64,000 bases of DNA from an uncultured Cohaesibacter sp. (GTDB lineage: Bacteria; Pseudomonadota; Alphaproteobacteria; Rhizobiales; Cohaesibacteraceae), in NCBI RefSeq assembly GCF_963662805.1, contig NZ_OY759857.1, positions 62,001-126,000 on the forward strand. Reading direction: 5' to 3'. Positions 9,043 to 18,167 of this stretch are shown here, in pieces. The notes under the pieces were generated by a model that made no database searches, was not told where the DNA came from, and saw only the letters and a list, made by a program, of their open reading frames with translations. Each line of letters starts with the position of its first letter. The stretch's first letter is position 1. A program made the position numbers and the translations under genes.

Positions 9043-9936
9043 ATGAGCGAAGCGACAACCTTTTCCGCAGACAAGCTCTATCTGCCTCAGCCGATCATTG
9101 ACGAGGCGGTGCTGGCCGCTCTGAAAGAGGATTTGGGTCTCGCTGGAGACATCACGACATTGTCGACCATTCCTGAAACCGCTCATGCCAAGGCCGTGAT
9201 TGCCGCGCGCGACGTCGGGGTGATCTCCGGCATTCCGCTGGCTGACAGCGCCTTCCGACAGATTGGCAAGTGGCATGGCGAGATCGTGACTTTTTCCCCC
9301 CAGATGGAAGACGGCACTGAAGTGAAAAAGGGCGATGTGGTTGCCCGTATTTTCGGCCCGGCTCGCTTAGTGTTGTCCGCCGAGCGCATTGCCCTCAATT
9401 TCATGGGCCGCATGTCCGGCATCGCCACTGCCACCAACCAGATGGTGAAACTGACCGAGGGCACCAAGGCCAAGGTTACCTGCACCCGCAAGACCACGCC
9501 CGGCCTGCGGGCCTTCGAGAAATATGCCGTCAAATGCGGCGGCGGCGCGAACCATCGCTTCGGCCTCGATGACGCCATCCTGATCAAGGATAACCACATT
9601 GCCGTTGCTGGCTCTGTCACCGAGTCCATTCGGCGTGCGCGCGAATATATCGGCCATCTGGTCAAGATCGAGGTTGAGGTCGACACCATCGAGCAGCTCA
9701 AGGAAGCCATTTCCTGCAAGCCCGACGTGATCATGCTCGACAATATGGGACCGGATAAGCTGCGCGAAGCGCTGGCGCTGATGGAAGGCACCGGCATCGT
9801 CTCGGAAGCTTCCGGCGGCGTCAGCCCCGAAACTATTCGCGCTGTTGCACAGACCGGTGTCGACTATATCTCCGCAGGCTACATCACCCATTCGGCGCCG
9901 AACTTCGACCTCGGACTGGACATTTCGGTCAGCTGA
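9043..9936 (+). CDS. nadC: nicotinate-nucleotide pyrophosphorylase (carboxylating)
   Basis: Quinolinate phosphoribosyltransferase: quinolinate plus PRPP to nicotinate mononucleotide, the entry step to NAD, cytosolic. The 297-residue frame is intact with the family hallmarks TRKTTPGLRAFEKYAV, KCGGGANHRFGLDDAILIK, the EVEVDTIEQ and IMLDNM barrel strands, EASGGV and GVDYISAGYITH. AGAGGA precedes the ATG. It follows nadB by 90 bases and ends in a strong terminator, so it closes the nadABC unit. It is the only member of the trio that reads through. Confidence 0.96.
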   Translation: MSEATTFSADKLYLPQPIIDEAVLAALKEDLGLAGDITTLSTIPETAHAKAVIAARDVGVISGIPLADSAFRQIGKWHGEIVTFSPQMEDGTEVKKGDVVARIFGPARLVLSAERIALNFMGRMSGIATATNQMVKLTEGTKAKVTCTRKTTPGLRAFEKYAVKCGGGANHRFGLDDAILIKDNHIAVAGSVTESIRRAREYIGHLVKIEVEVDTIEQLKEAISCKPDVIMLDNMGPDKLREALALMEGTGIVSEASGGVSPETIRAVAQTGVDYISAGYITHSAPNFDLGLDISVS

Positions 9937-9959
9937 TCCGAAGGTCACCCCGACATTGC

Positions 9960-9996
9960 AAAGCCCTCGCCTGATCTCAGGTCGAGGGCTTTTTCA
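9960..9996 (+). terminator. intrinsic terminator of nadC
   Basis: AAAGCCCTCG / CGAGGGCTTT stem, 13-base central part CCTGATCTCAGGT that itself pairs, then a T run. It ends the nad transcription unit. Confidence 0.9.
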
Positions 9997-10024
9997 TTTT
10001 TGCGTCATCGATGAGACGGGGTGA

Positions 10025-10462
10025 TCAGCCGAACTGCGGCATGAATTCCCGTGCGTGGGAGGCCGGACGGCGGTTGCCGAGCGGATTGTCGCCGAACCGG
10101 TTGTAGGAGCGCGATCCCTGCTTGACGCATTGATAGAGCAGGTACAGCGCGCCAAAGACCGGCACCACTATGATAAGCATCCACCAGCCGCGTCGGTCGA
10201 TGTCATGCAAACGCCGGACACAGACACTGAGCGACGGGATCAGTGTGCCAATGAACCAGATCATCTGGAAGGGGCCATCGTCGGCCTGCGGAGCATCGCT
10301 GAACAGGTGCAACACCTTGAGAAACATGGCGTCAAACTGATTTGCCGAAATCAGCACCAGCAGAGAGAAGAGTTGCCACCACCAGAATTCGGCCCGGCAG
10401 GCCCTTCCCTTGAAGTTTGCATAATTGGACAAGACAGAACGCACAGACTCAAAGATATTCAC
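10025..10462 (-). CDS. DUF805 family inner-membrane protein
   Basis: A 145-residue protein with the DUF805 layout: an N-terminal amphipathic part followed by the marker GRACRAEFWWWQLF, several hydrophobic segments, the central VCVRRLHDIDRRGWWML motif, a last helix and a short tail with YNRFGDNPLG. DUF805 proteins are small inner-membrane proteins of unknown function. It is transcribed toward the nadC terminator and shares the gap upstream with no clear partner. Two further DUF805 genes lie at 22.4-23.7 kb. Confidence 0.88.
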   Translation of the reverse strand: MNIFESVRSVLSNYANFKGRACRAEFWWWQLFSLLVLISANQFDAMFLKVLHLFSDAPQADDGPFQMIWFIGTLIPSLSVCVRRLHDIDRRGWWMLIIVVPVFGALYLLYQCVKQGSRSYNRFGDNPLGNRRPASHAREFMPQFG

Positions 10463-10603
10463 CGGCCGGACTCCAACTCACTTCAACGCAAGGCAATTGG
10501 TCAAGATCATACAAAGCAATTCCGAAAGGATTGGTAAATGATCTGTTGCCTTTCCCCAAAGATGAGATTTGAAGCCGGGCGGTGCGATGTCCTGATTGCT
10601 GGC

Positions 10604-11308
10604 CTATACGACGGAGAAGGATATCTCGGCGATGCCTTCCACGGCGCAATGGAGGCGGTCGCCGACCTCGACGGAGTTTACGCCCGCCGGAGTACCGGTG
10701 AAGATGATATCGCCCGCCGCCAGCTCGAACTGCTTGGACAACTCGCTGATTACCTCCGGCACAGTCCAGATCAGATGATCAAGATCGCTGTCCTGCTGAA
10801 CCTCGCCATTCTTCTCAAGAAAGATGCGCTTTTTGGCAAGGGATGGAACCTTCTCCGCTGGAACAATCGCCGAAACCGGGGCCGAGGCTTCGAAGGCCTT
10901 GCCCGAGGTCCATGGACGGCCCTGTTTCTTTGCCTGCGCCTGCAGGTCTCGGCGCGTGAAATCGACTCCCACGCCATAGCCGAAAACGTGGTTCATCGCT
11001 TCATCGACCGGGATGTCGCTGCCACCCGATTTCAACGTGACGAACAGCTCCACTTCGAAATGCACATCCTTGCTCAGCGGCGGGTAGGGGAAATCCTTGC
11101 CATAGAGAACATTGTCCGGGTTCTTCTGGAAGAAGAAGGGAAATTCGCGATCCGGATCATGCCCCATTTCGATGGCATGGGCGGCATAGTTGCGACCGAC
11201 ACAATAGATCCGTCTGATGGGAAAAACCTGTTCAGACCCGTCAATCGGAAGGGTCGGTATAACAGGCGGGGAAATTGCATAAATAGACACGGGGTTCTTG
11301 TTGTTCAT
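10604..11308 (-). CDS. fumarylacetoacetate hydrolase family protein
   Basis: A 234-residue member of the FAH superfamily, which cleaves or decarboxylates acyl-pyruvates and related beta-dicarbonyls with a divalent metal. Seen: GRNYAAHAIEMG near the N terminus, the metal-binding Glu pair in HFEVELFVTL, the Asp of GVDFTRRDLQ, and the C-terminal GDIIFTGTPAGV loop with the last strand after it. Size and motifs fit fumarylpyruvate or acylpyruvate hydrolases better than the longer FAH of tyrosine breakdown. Divergent from the dehydrogenase at 11463, with palindromes between. Substrate not predictable. Confidence 0.85.
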   Translation of the reverse strand: MNNKNPVSIYAISPPVIPTLPIDGSEQVFPIRRIYCVGRNYAAHAIEMGHDPDREFPFFFQKNPDNVLYGKDFPYPPLSKDVHFEVELFVTLKSGGSDIPVDEAMNHVFGYGVGVDFTRRDLQAQAKKQGRPWTSGKAFEASAPVSAIVPAEKVPSLAKKRIFLEKNGEVQQDSDLDHLIWTVPEVISELSKQFELAAGDIIFTGTPAGVNSVEVGDRLHCAVEGIAEISFSVV

Positions 11309-11349
11309 GGCGAAACCTGATGTGATGATTAGACAGGATAGATGTGCGA

Positions 11350-11375
11350 ATTCAATTGAATACTCGAGTTCGAGT
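11350..11375. promoter_or_regulatory. two adjacent palindromes in a divergent promoter
   Basis: ATTCAATTGAAT (perfect, 11350-11361) is followed directly by ACTCGAGTTCGAGT (inverted arms ACTCGA/TCGAGT, 11362-11375). They sit in the 154-base gap between the divergent FAH-family and dehydrogenase genes and may bind a shared regulator. Confidence 0.35.
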
Positions 11376-11462
11376 GATCGTCAACAGAGCATATGTGCGG
11401 AACCGCCACGAAGAGCTGTCCGGACGTATGATCGGGAGTGACGGAAAAGAGGGGAGAGTGAA

Positions 11463-12308
11463 ATGACGAAGACCATTGCAATTCCATTGGGAGGGCAGAT
11501 GGGTACCGGGATCGGAGGCGTTCTCTGCCGCCATGGTGCGACCGTATTGACCTGCACCGAAGGCCGCAGTCAGGCGACAAAAGAACGGGTGGAAAAGGCT
11601 GGCATGAAGGATGTCGACTGGTCCGAAATTGCATCGGCGGACATCATCCTCTCCATCGTGCCGCCCGGTATCGCGCTTGAAATTGCTGAGCGTATCGCGG
11701 CTGCCTTGCCCGAGGGTGCGTCGCCGCTTTTCCTTGAACTCAACGCCATCAGCCCCGCGACGACGATCGAGGTCTGCACGAGGGCGAAGGATGCGGGCAT
11801 GCGTGTCGTTGATGGCGGCATCATCGGCGGTCCTCCGCAGCCGGGTAAGTCCGGCCCCCGGCTGTATCTTTCCGGTGAAGCCGCGCACGAGGCACTCTGG
11901 CTCAACGAGCTTGGAGTTGATGTTCAGGTCATCGAAGGCGACATCGGAGCCGCCTCGGCGCTCAAGCTCTGTTACGGTGCCATGAACAAGGGTGAAACCG
12001 GCCTGATGGCCGCAATGATGAGCGCCGCCGAGCGCAACGGGATCGGCAGGGAGCTTCATGCCGAGATGGTGCGCAGCCGCCCAGCCGCCCTGAAAATGGC
12101 CGAGGGCGCTCTGCCGAAGATGTATCCCAAGGCCTATCGCTGGGTGGATGAAATGCGCGAAATAGCCGAATTTCTCGGAAAGGATCGCCCTGAATACAAG
12201 CTTTGGCAGGGAATGGCCGATCTCTATCAGGCGCTTGCCGACGACTATGCAGGCTCGAAGGAGCAGGTTGGCTCCCTCGATGTGTTTCTTGCCCGCAAAG
12301 AAGATTAG
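11463..12308 (+). CDS. 6-phosphogluconate dehydrogenase-like NAD(P)-dependent oxidoreductase
   Basis: A 281-residue beta-hydroxyacid dehydrogenase-type protein: N-terminal Rossmann fold (GGQMGTGIGGVLCRHGA in the dinucleotide-loop position, IILSIVPPG strand) and a helical C-terminal domain of the DUF1932 type, with GGIIGGPPQPG and the KLCYGAMNKGETGLMAAM helix holding the usual catalytic Lys-like position. Such enzymes oxidise or reduce 3-hydroxy acids; the substrate here is unknown. It faces the citryl-CoA lyase gene tail to tail with a 4-base overlap, and is divergent from the FAH gene. Confidence 0.8.
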   Translation: MTKTIAIPLGGQMGTGIGGVLCRHGATVLTCTEGRSQATKERVEKAGMKDVDWSEIASADIILSIVPPGIALEIAERIAAALPEGASPLFLELNAISPATTIEVCTRAKDAGMRVVDGGIIGGPPQPGKSGPRLYLSGEAAHEALWLNELGVDVQVIEGDIGAASALKLCYGAMNKGETGLMAAMMSAAERNGIGRELHAEMVRSRPAALKMAEGALPKMYPKAYRWVDEMREIAEFLGKDRPEYKLWQGMADLYQALADDYAGSKEQVGSLDVFLARKED

Positions 12309-13108
12309 CTCGTCGTCTTTGGCGTATATTTCCATGTGGCATCCCGGGGGAGAGGGCCCTTGTTGCGTTCTCCCCTTTGCATCTGTTCCCATGTGTGCGC
12401 GAGCACGCCGACAGAGCGGCTGAGAATAAACAGGCCGCGGCAGAGCGGCGGCGGGAAATCAAGCTCGGCATAGACGACAGCAGTTGCACCGTCGATGTTC
12501 ATCGGGATACGGCGACCCTTGCGACGCTCCAGCTCTTCCTCTACCGCACGACCAATGGCCGCAAAGTTGCCAGAGACCAGCCCGTCGTCTGCGGCCTTAT
12601 CAACGAGGGACAACAGCCTTGGTGCACGCGGGTCGATGGGATGGAAGCGATGCCCGAAGCCGGGCACAAACTTCTGTCCAGTTGCTGCCAGAGCGTCCAT
12701 CTCGGCCGCGACCGCATCGGAAAGATCCATGGCATCGGCGCGTGCGGCGATCCTCTGGTAGAACTCGACCGCTTGTTCTCCGGCACCGCCATGAACATCA
12801 CCCAGCGCATTCACTGCCGAGGCCATGGCACCATTGATGCCGATGCCGCAGGTGGCTGCCATGCGGGCAATGGCGATGGAGGGAGCCTGAGGCCCATGAT
12901 CGACCGCAGCGACGAGCGCACAGCCGAGCAGGTTTGCCTGTCCGGGCTGGGGGCGTTCACCCCGCAGCATGAACCAGATCATTTCGGGGAAGCTGAGCGT
13001 CCCGATCAGGTCTTCGATGGCTTCTCCATGATAGCGGATGACACCGGGAGACATCTCGATGATTGAGGTTTCCCACCAGGCTTCCGCCTTGTCTTTCCAG
13101 TCTGTCAT
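12305..13108 (-). CDS. citryl-CoA lyase, citrate synthase-like
   Basis: A 267-residue protein of the short citrate-synthase superfamily branch annotated as citryl-CoA lyase (citryl-CoA to acetyl-CoA plus oxaloacetate). It lacks the N-terminal part of full citrate synthases but keeps HGGAGEQAVEFYQR with the substrate His, GFGHRFHPIDPRAPRL with the second His and Arg, and the NIDGATAVVYAEL Asp region. It is the last gene of the tct-prpF-CoA transferase-aconitase operon, 17 bases after the aconitase gene. Beside a CoA transferase, cleavage of a CoA-activated tricarboxylate is the best reading. A methylcitryl-CoA-type or other 2-hydroxyacyl-CoA substrate is possible. Confidence 0.8.
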   Translation of the reverse strand: MTDWKDKAEAWWETSIIEMSPGVIRYHGEAIEDLIGTLSFPEMIWFMLRGERPQPGQANLLGCALVAAVDHGPQAPSIAIARMAATCGIGINGAMASAVNALGDVHGGAGEQAVEFYQRIAARADAMDLSDAVAAEMDALAATGQKFVPGFGHRFHPIDPRAPRLLSLVDKAADDGLVSGNFAAIGRAVEEELERRKGRRIPMNIDGATAVVYAELDFPPPLCRGLFILSRSVGVLAHTWEQMQRGERNKGPLPRDATWKYTPKTTS

Positions 13109-13125
13109 AATGTTTTGTCCGTTTG

Positions 13126-15729
13126 TTATTCTGGTTTTGACAACAGTTTTTCGGCAACGCTTGGCAGGATCCCGCCAGCGATCAGATATCTGAGCTCATC
13201 AAGGGTATCGACACGGGCGATGACCTTTGCTGTTCGCTCGCCTGCGGGGCCGGTAACCTTCAACTCAATCTGCCGCAAGGGTTCAAGCGTCGTGAGATCA
13301 CTGTCGAGCGACAGGCGATCCTCCGGCGCAATGGCCAGATTGTCCGCCTCGGCTTCATCGACGAACTGCAAGGGCAGCACGCCAAGGCGCACGAGGTTTG
13401 AGCGATGGATCCGCTCGAAGCTCTTGGCGATCACGGCAGCGCAGCCCAAGAGCCGGGTGCCTTTGGCCGCCCAGTCGCGGGCTGAGCCTGCCCCATAGTT
13501 CTTGCCGGCCACCACGACAATCGGCTCTTTCCGGCTGGCATAGGCTTCAGACGCGTCGAACACGCTCGCCTCTCGGCCCTCGGGCATGATGCGGGTCCAG
13601 CCGCCAGCCCGTTCCACCATAGTGTTGGTTAGCCGGGTGTTGGCGAATGTTCCACGGACCATGATATTGTGGTCGCCGCGTCGCGCCCCATAAGCGTTGA
13701 AATCGCGGGGCACAATACCATGGTCGCGCAGGTAGTCAGCTGCGGGGCTGTCATTCGCAATGGCACCAACCGGGGAAATATGGTCGGTCGTGATATGATC
13801 CCCAAGGATCAGCAACGGTCTCGCATTTTCCAACAAGGCACGGCCCTTGGTGAAGAGCGGCGGCAGATCAAAGAAGGGCGGACGCTGGAAATAGGCGCTG
13901 TCCGGAGACCACGGGAAGGTGCTCCCTGTGGGGGCCTTGAGCGCCTGCCAGCCTTCACCGCCTTCAAACACCTTGTCGTAACGGGCAAGGAACTGCGCCG
14001 AACTCACCTCATTGGCAACAAGCTTGTCGATCTCTCTGGCATCCGGCCAGATGTCGGCGAGCATGACCGGTTCCCCGGCCTCGTTCATACCAATCGGCTC
14101 GACCGTGAGGTCCTTGCAGACCGTACCGGCGAGGGCATAGGCAACGACCATTGGTGGAGCCATCAGATAGTTGAGGCGAACCTTGCCGTGAATGCGTCCC
14201 TCGAAGTTCCGGTTGCCGGACAGGACGGCGGCGACATTCAGATTGGCCTCGTCGATTTCTTCGGCGATATGGTCGAGCAGGTCGCCCGAGTTGCCCACAC
14301 AGGTGGTGCAGCCAAAGCCGACGATCTCGAACCCCAATCCGCTCAGATCCTCAAGCAGGCCCGCCTGCTCCAGATAGTCCCTCACCACCCGCGAGCCGGG
14401 GGCGAGCGAGGTCTTGATCCGGTCCGGGATCTTGAGCCCGAGCTTGCGGGCATTGCGGGCGATCAGCCCGGCAGCGATCATCGATTTGGGGTTCGACGTG
14501 ATCGTGCAGGATGTGATGGCGGCAATGACGATATCGCCGTCGATCATCGTCCGCCCGGCCTGCGTCGGCTGAGGGACGGTGGCAGGCAGGCTCGACAGGT
14601 CACGCCGTTCTTCAGGGCGTTTCGGCCCGGCGATGACACGCCCAATGCTCGAGAGATCGATATCGATCACATCGGCATAGTCGGTCGCCCGGTCATCATC
14701 GGCCCAGAAGCCGTTGGTCTTCAAATAGGCTGCGATGTCCGCCACGCGATCCGGTGAACGCCCGGTCAGGGACAGATAGTCCATGGTCAGTTGATCGGAT
14801 GGGAACAGCGATGCCATCGAGCCGAACTCGGGGCTCATGTTGGCAACGGTCGTCCGGTCGGCGACGGGCAGGGTTTTGACGCCGGGCCCGCCAAACTCGA
14901 GAATGGCACCGACCACACCGCGCTTGCGGAAAATCTCAGTGAGATGCAGGGCGAGGTCCGTGGCCAGAATACCGGCGGGCAGGTCACCCGTTAGGCGCAC
15001 GCCAATCACGGGTGGGATCAGCATCGATACTGGTTCGCCCAGCATCACGGCTTCCGCCTCGATGCCGCCAACGCCCCAGCCAAGTACGCCAAGGCCATTG
15101 ACCATGGTGGTGTGGCTGTCGGTGCCAATCACCGTGTCCGGCATCATCCATCTCTGGCCACCAATGGTTCGGTCCGAGACCACTTCGGCCAGATGTTCAA
15201 TGTTGATCTGGTGGATGATCCCCTGTCCCGGCGGGACGACATGCAGGCCGGAGAAGGCGGCCTCAGCCCATTTGAGGAAGGCGAAGCGCTCCTCGTTATC
15301 GGCGAGCTCTCGCGTCAGATTCTGTTTGAAGGCTTCCGGCGTGCGAGCGGCGTGGACCATCAGGGAATGGTCAATGACCAGATCCGAGGGAACCTGCGGG
15401 TTGATGCTCTCAGGCGAGAGTCCAACGGCGACGGCCTTGTCGCGCAAGGCGGCAAGATCGATGAGCGCCGGAGTGCCCGCATAATCCTGCATTACTACCC
15501 GCGTCGGGCGGAACGCGATTTCGTTGACATCGCTGCTCGTGCTGGCCGCAACCCGTCTGATGTCGTCGGCGGTGACGGAAATCCCGTCTTCGTTGCGCAA
15601 GAGGTTTTCGACGATCAGTCGAATGGCAAGGGGCTTGCGGTCAAGGCCGGGGAGAGCCGCCTCTGCCCGTCTCATGTCCACGGCCATGTGGCCGTTGGAC
15701 AATGAGAGGGTGGAGAAACTGTCCGTCAC
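13126..15729 (-). CDS. aconitase family hydratase (AcnA/AcnD type)
   Basis: An 867-residue [4Fe-4S] hydro-lyase of the AcnA/AcnD branch. Seen: VIGTDSHTTMVNGLGVLGWG near the N terminus, VGNSG after the GCTTC cluster cysteines (about residues 474 and 477), GNRNFEGRIH, and GAGSARDWAAKG with the substrate-binding Ser-Arg near the C terminus. The first cluster Cys lies in AITSCTITSNP (about residue 407), where the family nearly always has SCTNTS; here Ile replaces Asn. Paired with prpF, it recalls the AcnD/PrpF pair of the methylcitrate cycle, but there is no prpB or prpC nearby. Probably hydrates or dehydrates the imported tricarboxylate. Overlaps the next upstream gene by 4 bases. Confidence 0.88.
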   Translation of the reverse strand: MTDSFSTLSLSNGHMAVDMRRAEAALPGLDRKPLAIRLIVENLLRNEDGISVTADDIRRVAASTSSDVNEIAFRPTRVVMQDYAGTPALIDLAALRDKAVAVGLSPESINPQVPSDLVIDHSLMVHAARTPEAFKQNLTRELADNEERFAFLKWAEAAFSGLHVVPPGQGIIHQINIEHLAEVVSDRTIGGQRWMMPDTVIGTDSHTTMVNGLGVLGWGVGGIEAEAVMLGEPVSMLIPPVIGVRLTGDLPAGILATDLALHLTEIFRKRGVVGAILEFGGPGVKTLPVADRTTVANMSPEFGSMASLFPSDQLTMDYLSLTGRSPDRVADIAAYLKTNGFWADDDRATDYADVIDIDLSSIGRVIAGPKRPEERRDLSSLPATVPQPTQAGRTMIDGDIVIAAITSCTITSNPKSMIAAGLIARNARKLGLKIPDRIKTSLAPGSRVVRDYLEQAGLLEDLSGLGFEIVGFGCTTCVGNSGDLLDHIAEEIDEANLNVAAVLSGNRNFEGRIHGKVRLNYLMAPPMVVAYALAGTVCKDLTVEPIGMNEAGEPVMLADIWPDAREIDKLVANEVSSAQFLARYDKVFEGGEGWQALKAPTGSTFPWSPDSAYFQRPPFFDLPPLFTKGRALLENARPLLILGDHITTDHISPVGAIANDSPAADYLRDHGIVPRDFNAYGARRGDHNIMVRGTFANTRLTNTMVERAGGWTRIMPEGREASVFDASEAYASRKEPIVVVAGKNYGAGSARDWAAKGTRLLGCAAVIAKSFERIHRSNLVRLGVLPLQFVDEAEADNLAIAPEDRLSLDSDLTTLEPLRQIELKVTGPAGERTAKVIARVDTLDELRYLIAGGILPSVAEKLLSKPE

Positions 15730-16931
15730 TTCTCCGTCTCCTCATGCTGGGCAACAACAATGCCCTCTTTAATGAGATGAGCGATGGTTTCCGGGCTGAA
15801 GCCTATTTCGCTGAGAATGGCTTCACTGTGAGCACCCTGAAGGGGCGGGTCGGACTTAATGCCCGGATGGAAGTGCTCAAGCTCCAGCGGCAGGGCCGGA
15901 AGAGCCGTGTGCACACCACCCGGCAGGTTCGTCGGCAACAGGCCATCGCGCGACTTGAGATGCGGATGGGTGAAGAGATCCTCCGGTCGTGCCACATGGG
16001 CAAAGGGCACCTTGGCCTCGAGCGCGCGCCGCTCGACCTCTTCCAGCGTCATGCCCTTGATCATCGTCGTGATCTCGGGTTTCAGCCAGCTGCGTGCGTC
16101 GATGCGCTCGCCATTGGTCGCAAGGCTCTCGTTCTGCAACAGGTCATCGCGCTCGAAAGAACGACAGAAGGCTGGCCACTGACGATCCGATGTCACACCG
16201 ATGAAGACGGTTTCGTCGTCGGACGTATGAAAGAGATCATAGATGGCCCAGGCCGAGACCCTTGCGGGCATTGGTGGCACAGGTGTGTCCGAGAAGGAGG
16301 CATAGGCCAGATGCTGCCCCATCAGGAACACGGCGCTCTCGAACAGCGAGGCTCGCACCAACTGTCCCTTGCCAGTGATCTCCCTTTCGCGCAGGGCGGC
16401 CTGAACGGCAATGACGCCAAACATGCCTCCCATGATGTCGATCACCGACGATCCGGCGCGTAAGGGCTGGCCCGGAGGTCCGGTCATGTAGGCAAGGCCC
16501 GACATCATCTGCACGACCTCATCAAGAGCCGTACGGTTCTCATAGGACCCCGGCAGAAAGCCTTTCAGGGAGAGATAGACCAGTTTGGGGCATTCGTCTT
16601 TCAGGTCGTCATAGCCAAGACCCAGCCGGTCGATAGTGCCGGGGCCGAAGTTCTCGATCAGAACATCCGCGGTCGACAACAGCTCCTTGACGACCTTCAG
16701 GCCTTCCGGCGACTTCAGATCTATCGAGAGTGAACGCTTGTTGCGATTGAAGAAGGGGAAGTAGCCCGTGCCAAACCCTTTGAGGCGTCTGGTCGGGTCG
16801 CCTTTGCCTGCTGGTTCAACGCGTATGACTTCTGCGCCTAGATCTGCGAGGATGAGAGCGGCGCATGGCCCCATTACCGTATGACCGAAATCGATCACTC
16901 GGATGTTTGCCAGTGGTCCTTGTTGTGTCAT
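15726..16931 (-). CDS. CaiB/BaiF class III CoA transferase
   Basis: A 401-residue family III CoA transferase. These enzymes move CoA between carboxylates through an aspartyl intermediate. Seen: IRVIDFGHTVMGPCAALILADLGAEVI start, NKRSLSIDLKSPEG, ADVLIENFGPGTIDRLGLGY, the catalytic Asp in RTALDEVVQMMSGLA, then GKGQLVRASLFESAV. It overlaps prpF upstream and the aconitase gene downstream by 4 bases each, so translation is coupled. In this operon it should load CoA on the tricarboxylate that the lyase cleaves. Donor (for example succinyl-CoA) is inference. Confidence 0.9.
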   Translation of the reverse strand: MTQQGPLANIRVIDFGHTVMGPCAALILADLGAEVIRVEPAGKGDPTRRLKGFGTGYFPFFNRNKRSLSIDLKSPEGLKVVKELLSTADVLIENFGPGTIDRLGLGYDDLKDECPKLVYLSLKGFLPGSYENRTALDEVVQMMSGLAYMTGPPGQPLRAGSSVIDIMGGMFGVIAVQAALREREITGKGQLVRASLFESAVFLMGQHLAYASFSDTPVPPMPARVSAWAIYDLFHTSDDETVFIGVTSDRQWPAFCRSFERDDLLQNESLATNGERIDARSWLKPEITTMIKGMTLEEVERRALEAKVPFAHVARPEDLFTHPHLKSRDGLLPTNLPGGVHTALPALPLELEHFHPGIKSDPPLQGAHSEAILSEIGFSPETIAHLIKEGIVVAQHEETEK

Positions 16932-18094
16932 TTGAAATATGCCTTGCCTTCCATCAGAAGCCGGGCAGTCCGGCCAATGAGAGCTTTTGAGACCTTGATC
17001 CCGGCGCTGGTGTCCACTTCTGCTGCGACTTCCAGCACGCCTCCGGGATGGCCGACTCGTATCGCGAACACGCCGTTGCTTTGTCCGATGTCTCCTGCCG
17101 CGTCTGCCGCGAGATTGCCGGGGATGCCCGCCGCGACTGATGTGCCGGCCGCACCCGAGCCGGGATAGGCTTTGGAGAATTCGAAGCGTGACAGTGAGCG
17201 CGAAAAGAGATCATAGTCGCTCGCCTTCACGAGCGTTCCGTTGTTAGAAACATAGTCGCAGGGCGGAGCGACTGCGAAGATTAGAGGATTCATCGAGACT
17301 TTCAATTCTTCATCCGCATTCGGCCCGGTGATGAAGCCGATGTGAGCGGCGACCGCCTTGCGCACGGCTTCAAGCCGTCCGACCAGCTCCACGTCGGCCT
17401 GAAGGTCATAGATGGACTGATCGGTTGGAAGCCCGATGTCGCTGGCTCTGACGAAGATATGGAGATTGGCCATATCGACAATCGAGACATCAATCGATCC
17501 GATGCCGGGCACCTCGATGGTGTCGCATGCATTGCCCGTCGGCAGCACTTCGCCGCCAAGAGCGGAGCCAGCGAATTCGCCGAAATCGACGTCAATGCGG
17601 GCACCTGTTCCCGGCACACCGCCGATGGCAAAGTCGCCATCCACTTGAGCCGAGCCATTCTCCACCGGCACCCGTGTTACCAGCTTCCGGCCGGTGTTCA
17701 CCTGATGCACGTTGATGATGAAATGATCGCCCATGTCCTGACCGACACCTTCCAGAGCGCCATAGAGGGCGGCACCGGAAGAAATGTTGCCGCAGTTTGA
17801 AGACCAGTCGATACGCGGCAATTCCGTGTTGACCTGACCAAACAGATAATCGATGTCGCAGTCATCGCGGGTAGGGGGACCCATGACTGCTACCTTGCTG
17901 GTTAGCTTGTCGGCTCCGCCAAGGCCGTCAATCTGCCGCCGATCAGGAGATCCGAAGACCCCGAGAACGACTTCATCTCTTTCCGGCCCGGCTTCTGGCA
18001 GGTCGCGAATGTCCAGGAAAACGCCCTTGGAAGACCCGCCACGAATAATCTTGGCGTCGATACAGCGCATATTCAAAGCCCGAGTGATAGGCAT
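16928..18094 (-). CDS. prpF: PrpF-family cis-trans isomerase/tautomerase
   Basis: A 388-residue PrpF/LigU/GalD-family protein (diaminopimelate epimerase-like fold). Family members isomerise 2-methylaconitate between trans and cis or tautomerise 4-oxalomesaconate. Seen: the N-terminal IIRGGSSKGVFLDIRDLP, GLGGADKLTSKVAVMGPP, SNCGNISSGAALYG with the active-site Cys, and GSGAAGTSVAAG near the C terminus. In this operon it fits moving a trans double bond (for example trans-aconitate) to the cis form used by the adjacent aconitase. The symbol is for the family, not a proven propionate role. Confidence 0.85.
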   Translation of the reverse strand: MPITRALNMRCIDAKIIRGGSSKGVFLDIRDLPEAGPERDEVVLGVFGSPDRRQIDGLGGADKLTSKVAVMGPPTRDDCDIDYLFGQVNTELPRIDWSSNCGNISSGAALYGALEGVGQDMGDHFIINVHQVNTGRKLVTRVPVENGSAQVDGDFAIGGVPGTGARIDVDFGEFAGSALGGEVLPTGNACDTIEVPGIGSIDVSIVDMANLHIFVRASDIGLPTDQSIYDLQADVELVGRLEAVRKAVAAHIGFITGPNADEELKVSMNPLIFAVAPPCDYVSNNGTLVKASDYDLFSRSLSRFEFSKAYPGSGAAGTSVAAGIPGNLAADAAGDIGQSNGVFAIRVGHPGGVLEVAAEVDTSAGIKVSKALIGRTARLLMEGKAYFK

Positions 18095-18127
18095 AATGCT
18101 TTCTCCGACATCTTGTTGATTTTGTGG

Positions 18128-18155
18128 GTGCGGGCGACCTTGTGGCCGCCCGCAC
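18128..18155. other. GC-rich stem-loop between tctC and prpF
   Basis: Perfect 9-bp stem GTGCGGGCG / CGCCCGCAC with a 10-base loop and no T run, in the 73-base gap after the binding-protein gene. Such hairpins commonly protect the upstream binding-protein message while letting some transcription pass. Confidence 0.6.
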
Positions 18156-18167
18156 GAGAAGGTTAGG

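Noticed and set aside
13669..14757. A long plus-strand frame over the aconitase gene.
   Set aside because: No start signal or family likeness; antisense shadow.
13126..18094. Assignment as a 2-methylcitrate cycle.
   Set aside because: AcnD/PrpF-like genes are present, but methylcitrate synthase and methylisocitrate lyase are absent and the neighbours are a CoA transferase and citryl-CoA lyase.
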